Below, piece by piece: positions 4,056-6,617 of a stretch of DNA of 6,617 bases. Source of the DNA: Oscillospiraceae bacterium (GTDB taxonomy: Bacteria; Bacillota; Clostridia; UBA1381); contig SVKH01000087.1 of the NCBI GenBank assembly GCA_015068545.1, positions 1 to 6,617 on the forward strand, in the 5' to 3' direction. Both the position numbers and the translations under genes were made by a program. The notes beneath the pieces are model-generated. The model did not search any database, was not told the DNA's origin, and saw only the letters and a program-made list of their open reading frames with translations. Position 1 is the first letter of the stretch. Each line of letters opens with the position of its first letter.

Positions 4056-6617
4056 ATGGAAGACAATAAAAACATCGCAAAAACCTATAACCCATCAGAG
4101 TTTGAAGACAAACTCTACAACGAATGGGTAGAAAAAGGTTATTTCCACGCTGAAATAGATAAGGATAAAAAGCCTTTTACAATAGTTATCCCGCCACCAA
4201 ACGTTACCGGTCAGCTACACATGGGGCACGCTCTTGATGAAACACTTCAGGATATTCTTATCCGTTACAAGAGAATGCAAGGATACAATGCTCTTTGGAT
4301 TCCTGGTACAGACCATGCCGGTATAGCTACTCAGATCAAGGTTGAGGAAAACCTTAGAGTAAACGAAGGTCTTACTCGCTATGACCTTGGCAGAGAGAAG
4401 TTTTTAGAGAGAGTATGGGACTGGAAAAAGCTATACGGTGACAGAATTATAAACCAACTTAAGAAAATCGGTTCTTCCTGCGACTGGGACAGAGAAAGAT
4501 TTACTATGGACGAAGGCTGCTCAAAGGCTGTACGAGAAGTTTTTGTAAACCTTTACGATAAAGGTCTTATCTACCAAGGCTCAAGGATTATCAACTGGTG
4601 TCCGCACTGTATAACAGCTCTTTCTGATGCAGAAGTTGAGCATGAGGAACAGGCAGGACATTTCTGGCATATCAAGTATCCTATCAAGGATTCTGACGGA
4701 TATGTTACTATCGCAACTACACGTCCTGAGACACTATTTGGCGATACTGCAGTTGCAGTTAACCCTGAGGACGAAAGATATAAGGATTTAATCGGAAAGA
4801 TGCTTATCCTTCCGCTTACAAACAGAGAAATTCCTGTTATTGCTGACGAATATGTTGACAAGGAATTTGGTACAGGATGCGTTAAGATCACCCCTGCACA
4901 TGACCCTAATGACTTCGAAGTTGGTATGCGCCATAACCTAGAGCAAATCAAGGTTATGAATGACGACGCAACTATGAACTCTCATGCAGGAAAGTACGAG
5001 GGTATGGACAGATACGAATGCCGTAAGGCTATGATTGCCGACCTTGAAGAAATGGGACTTTTGGTTAAGATTGAGGATCACTCACATAATGTAGGCACAT
5101 GCTACCGTTGTGGTACAACAGTTGAGCCTATTATTTCAAAGCAGTGGTTTGTAAAGATGAAACCTCTTGCCCAGCCTGCTATCAAAGCAGTAAAGGACGG
5201 CGACACAAAGTTCGTTCCTGAACGTTTCTCGAAAACATATATGAACTGGATGGAAAATGTCTTTGACTGGTGTATCTCCCGTCAGCTATGGTGGGGACAC
5301 AGAATACCAGCATTCTACTGTGATGACTGCGGAAAGACAACTGTTTCCAAAGTGGATATAGACACCTGTCCACACTGCGGAGGCAAGGTAAAGCAGGATG
5401 AGGACGTACTGGATACATGGTTCTCATCAGCATTATGGCCATTCTCCACACTGGGCTGGCCGGAGAAAACTCCTGAGCTTGACTACTTCTACCCTACAAG
5501 TGTACTAGTAACAGGCTACGACATCATCTTCTTCTGGGTATCCAGAATGATTTTCTCAGCTTTGGAGCACACAGGCAAAGCACCATTTGAGCACGTTTTC
5601 ATCCACGGCTTAGTGCGTGATTCACAAGGCAGAAAGATGTCAAAATCCCTTGGTAACGGTATTGATCCCCTTGAAATTATTGATAAATACGGTGCTGATG
5701 CACTTAGATTTACGCTTGCAACAGGTAATGCACCTGGTAACGATATGCGTTTCTATATCGAACGTGTTGAGGCAAGCCGTAACTTTGCAAACAAGATATG
5801 GAATGCTTCAAGATTCACACTTATGAACCTTGATATAACTGAGAATAAATTGCCTGACTTTGCAGACCTTCAGCTTGAGGACAAGTGGATTATTTCCAAG
5901 TACAATACAGTTGTACGCGAAGTAACAGAAAACCTTGATAACTTCGAGCTTGGTGTTGCTGTTTCAAAGCTTTACGACTTTATTTGGGATAACTTCTGCG
6001 ACTGGTATATCGAGCTTGTAAAGCCACGTCTTTTCGACAAGGAAAACCCAACAGGTAAAGCGGCTCAGTATGTACTGACATATGTTCTTTCCAACACAAT
6101 GAAGCTACTTCATCCGTTTATGCCATTTATTACAGAGGAAATATGGCAACATCTTCCTCACGTTGGAGAAAGCATTATGATAAGCGAATATCCTAAGTAT
6201 GATCCTGAGCTTTCCTTCCCTGAGGATGAGAAGAACATGGAAATCATCATGAATGCTATCTCTGCTATCCGTAACAGAAGAAGTGAAATGAATGTTCCTC
6301 CTTCAAAGAAGGCAAAGACCATCATCGTTACCGAAAAATCTGACATCTTCCAAAAAGGTGCTGTATTCTTCGAAAAGCTTGCATCTGCATCCGAAGTTGA
6401 GATCACCGGTACAAAGGACGGTGTTGATGCAAACGCTATTGACATCGTTGTAGAAGGCGGAGAAATCCTTATACCTATGGGAGAGCTTGTGGATAAAGAT
6501 AAGGAGCTTGCAAGGCTTAACGATGAAAAGAAAAAGCTTGAAGGCGAAATCAAGAGAGTTGAAGGCAAGCTTTCTAACGAAGGCTTTGTAGCAAAAGCTC
6601 CACAAAAGGTTATTGAC
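4056..6617 (+). CDS. valS: Valyl-tRNA synthetase (C-terminus cut by window edge)
   Basis: 854 codons are in the window with no frameshift found where checked; the family is about 880 residues, so only the end is missing. It charges tRNA-Val with valine and edits mischarged threonine. Class I signatures are present: PPPNVTGQLHMGH at 46-58 (HIGH motif as HMGH) and RKMSKSLGN starting at 526 (KMSKS). The editing domain carries TTRPETLFGDTAV from 221. Zinc-type cysteine pairs are C182-x2-C185 with C349-x2-C352, and C422-x2-C425 with C438-x2-C441. The anticodon-binding part follows (DKWIISKYN, NFCDWYIEL), then a lysine/glutamate-rich coiled-coil arm from about 808 to the edge. Two in-frame ATGs are adjacent (4053, 4056); AGGAGG at 4044-4049 gives spacing 3 or 6, so 4056 is preferred. 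There is no T-box leader. Confidence 0.97.
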   Translation, partial: MEDNKNIAKTYNPSEFEDKLYNEWVEKGYFHAEIDKDKKPFTIVIPPPNVTGQLHMGHALDETLQDILIRYKRMQGYNALWIPGTDHAGIATQIKVEENLRVNEGLTRYDLGREKFLERVWDWKKLYGDRIINQLKKIGSSCDWDRERFTMDEGCSKAVREVFVNLYDKGLIYQGSRIINWCPHCITALSDAEVEHEEQAGHFWHIKYPIKDSDGYVTIATTRPETLFGDTAVAVNPEDERYKDLIGKMLILPLTNREIPVIADEYVDKEFGTGCVKITPAHDPNDFEVGMRHNLEQIKVMNDDATMNSHAGKYEGMDRYECRKAMIADLEEMGLLVKIEDHSHNVGTCYRCGTTVEPIISKQWFVKMKPLAQPAIKAVKDGDTKFVPERFSKTYMNWMENVFDWCISRQLWWGHRIPAFYCDDCGKTTVSKVDIDTCPHCGGKVKQDEDVLDTWFSSALWPFSTLGWPEKTPELDYFYPTSVLVTGYDIIFFWVSRMIFSALEHTGKAPFEHVFIHGLVRDSQGRKMSKSLGNGIDPLEIIDKYGADALRFTLATGNAPGNDMRFYIERVEASRNFANKIWNASRFTLMNLDITENKLPDFADLQLEDKWIISKYNTVVREVTENLDNFELGVAVSKLYDFIWDNFCDWYIELVKPRLFDKENPTGKAAQYVLTYVLSNTMKLLHPFMPFITEEIWQHLPHVGESIMISEYPKYDPELSFPEDEKNMEIIMNAISAIRNRRSEMNVPPSKKAKTIIVTEKSDIFQKGAVFFEKLASASEVEITGTKDGVDANAIDIVVEGGEILIPMGELVDKDKELARLNDEKKKLEGEIKRVEGKLSNEGFVAKAPQKVID

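Noticed and set aside
4571..6605. Several ORFs opposite or out of frame within valS
   Set aside because: They are shadows of a continuous, motif-complete valS reading frame.
1..6617. CRISPR arrays, insertion sequences, tRNA genes or phage modules
   Set aside because: No repeat-spacer pattern, transposase motif, tRNA cloverleaf or phage gene was seen; apart from the dinD-like fragment the genes are core or sporulation genes.

Overview
This is low-GC DNA from an endospore-forming Clostridia member. A spoIIA sporulation operon, Gram-positive-type ruvX and DUF1292 genes, AGGAGG ribosome binding sites and Firmicutes-like promoters all point that way. I cannot name the genus from sequence alone; an Oscillospiraceae/Lachnospiraceae-type gut or environmental clostridium is a reasonable guess.

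Left part (1-1310). A truncated DinD-like gene runs off the left edge on the minus strand. It diverges from ruvX (RuvX/YqgF). A DUF1292 (YrzB-type) gene follows on the plus strand with its own sigma-A promoter directly after the ruvX stop. Eight bases past the DUF1292 stop is another strong extended -10 promoter, driving a roughly 200-nt transcript with no ORF. It folds on paper into one long rod with a central bubble and closing 5'/3' ends, which I call 6S RNA (ssrS). An intrinsic terminator follows it.

Middle part (1311-3923). A 236-bp spacer holds hairpins and short copies of neighbouring sequences. Then comes a small plus-strand gene (85 aa, DUF4397-like) with a sigma-K-like promoter match. 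Its 3' end overlaps sigF tail to tail. The minus strand carries ssb-like - spoIIAA - spoIIAB - sigF: the anti-anti-sigma factor, anti-sigma factor/kinase and forespore sigma factor, preceded by an unusual protein with two OB folds. A near-consensus sigma-H promoter lies upstream of the ssb-like gene, so it is probably the first gene of the spoIIA operon.

Right part (3924-6617). valS (valyl-tRNA synthetase) diverges from the spoIIA operon, starts from its own sigma-A promoter with a very short leader, and is cut by the right edge near its C-terminus.

Most genes are core functions. The parts worth a second look are the 6S RNA candidate and the partial copy of its closing-stem sequence, the OB-fold gene inside the sigma-H sporulation unit, the sigF/DUF4397-like convergent overlap, the repeated motif between dinD and ruvX, and the absence of a T-box before valS. 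I found no clear evidence of a wholly new system.
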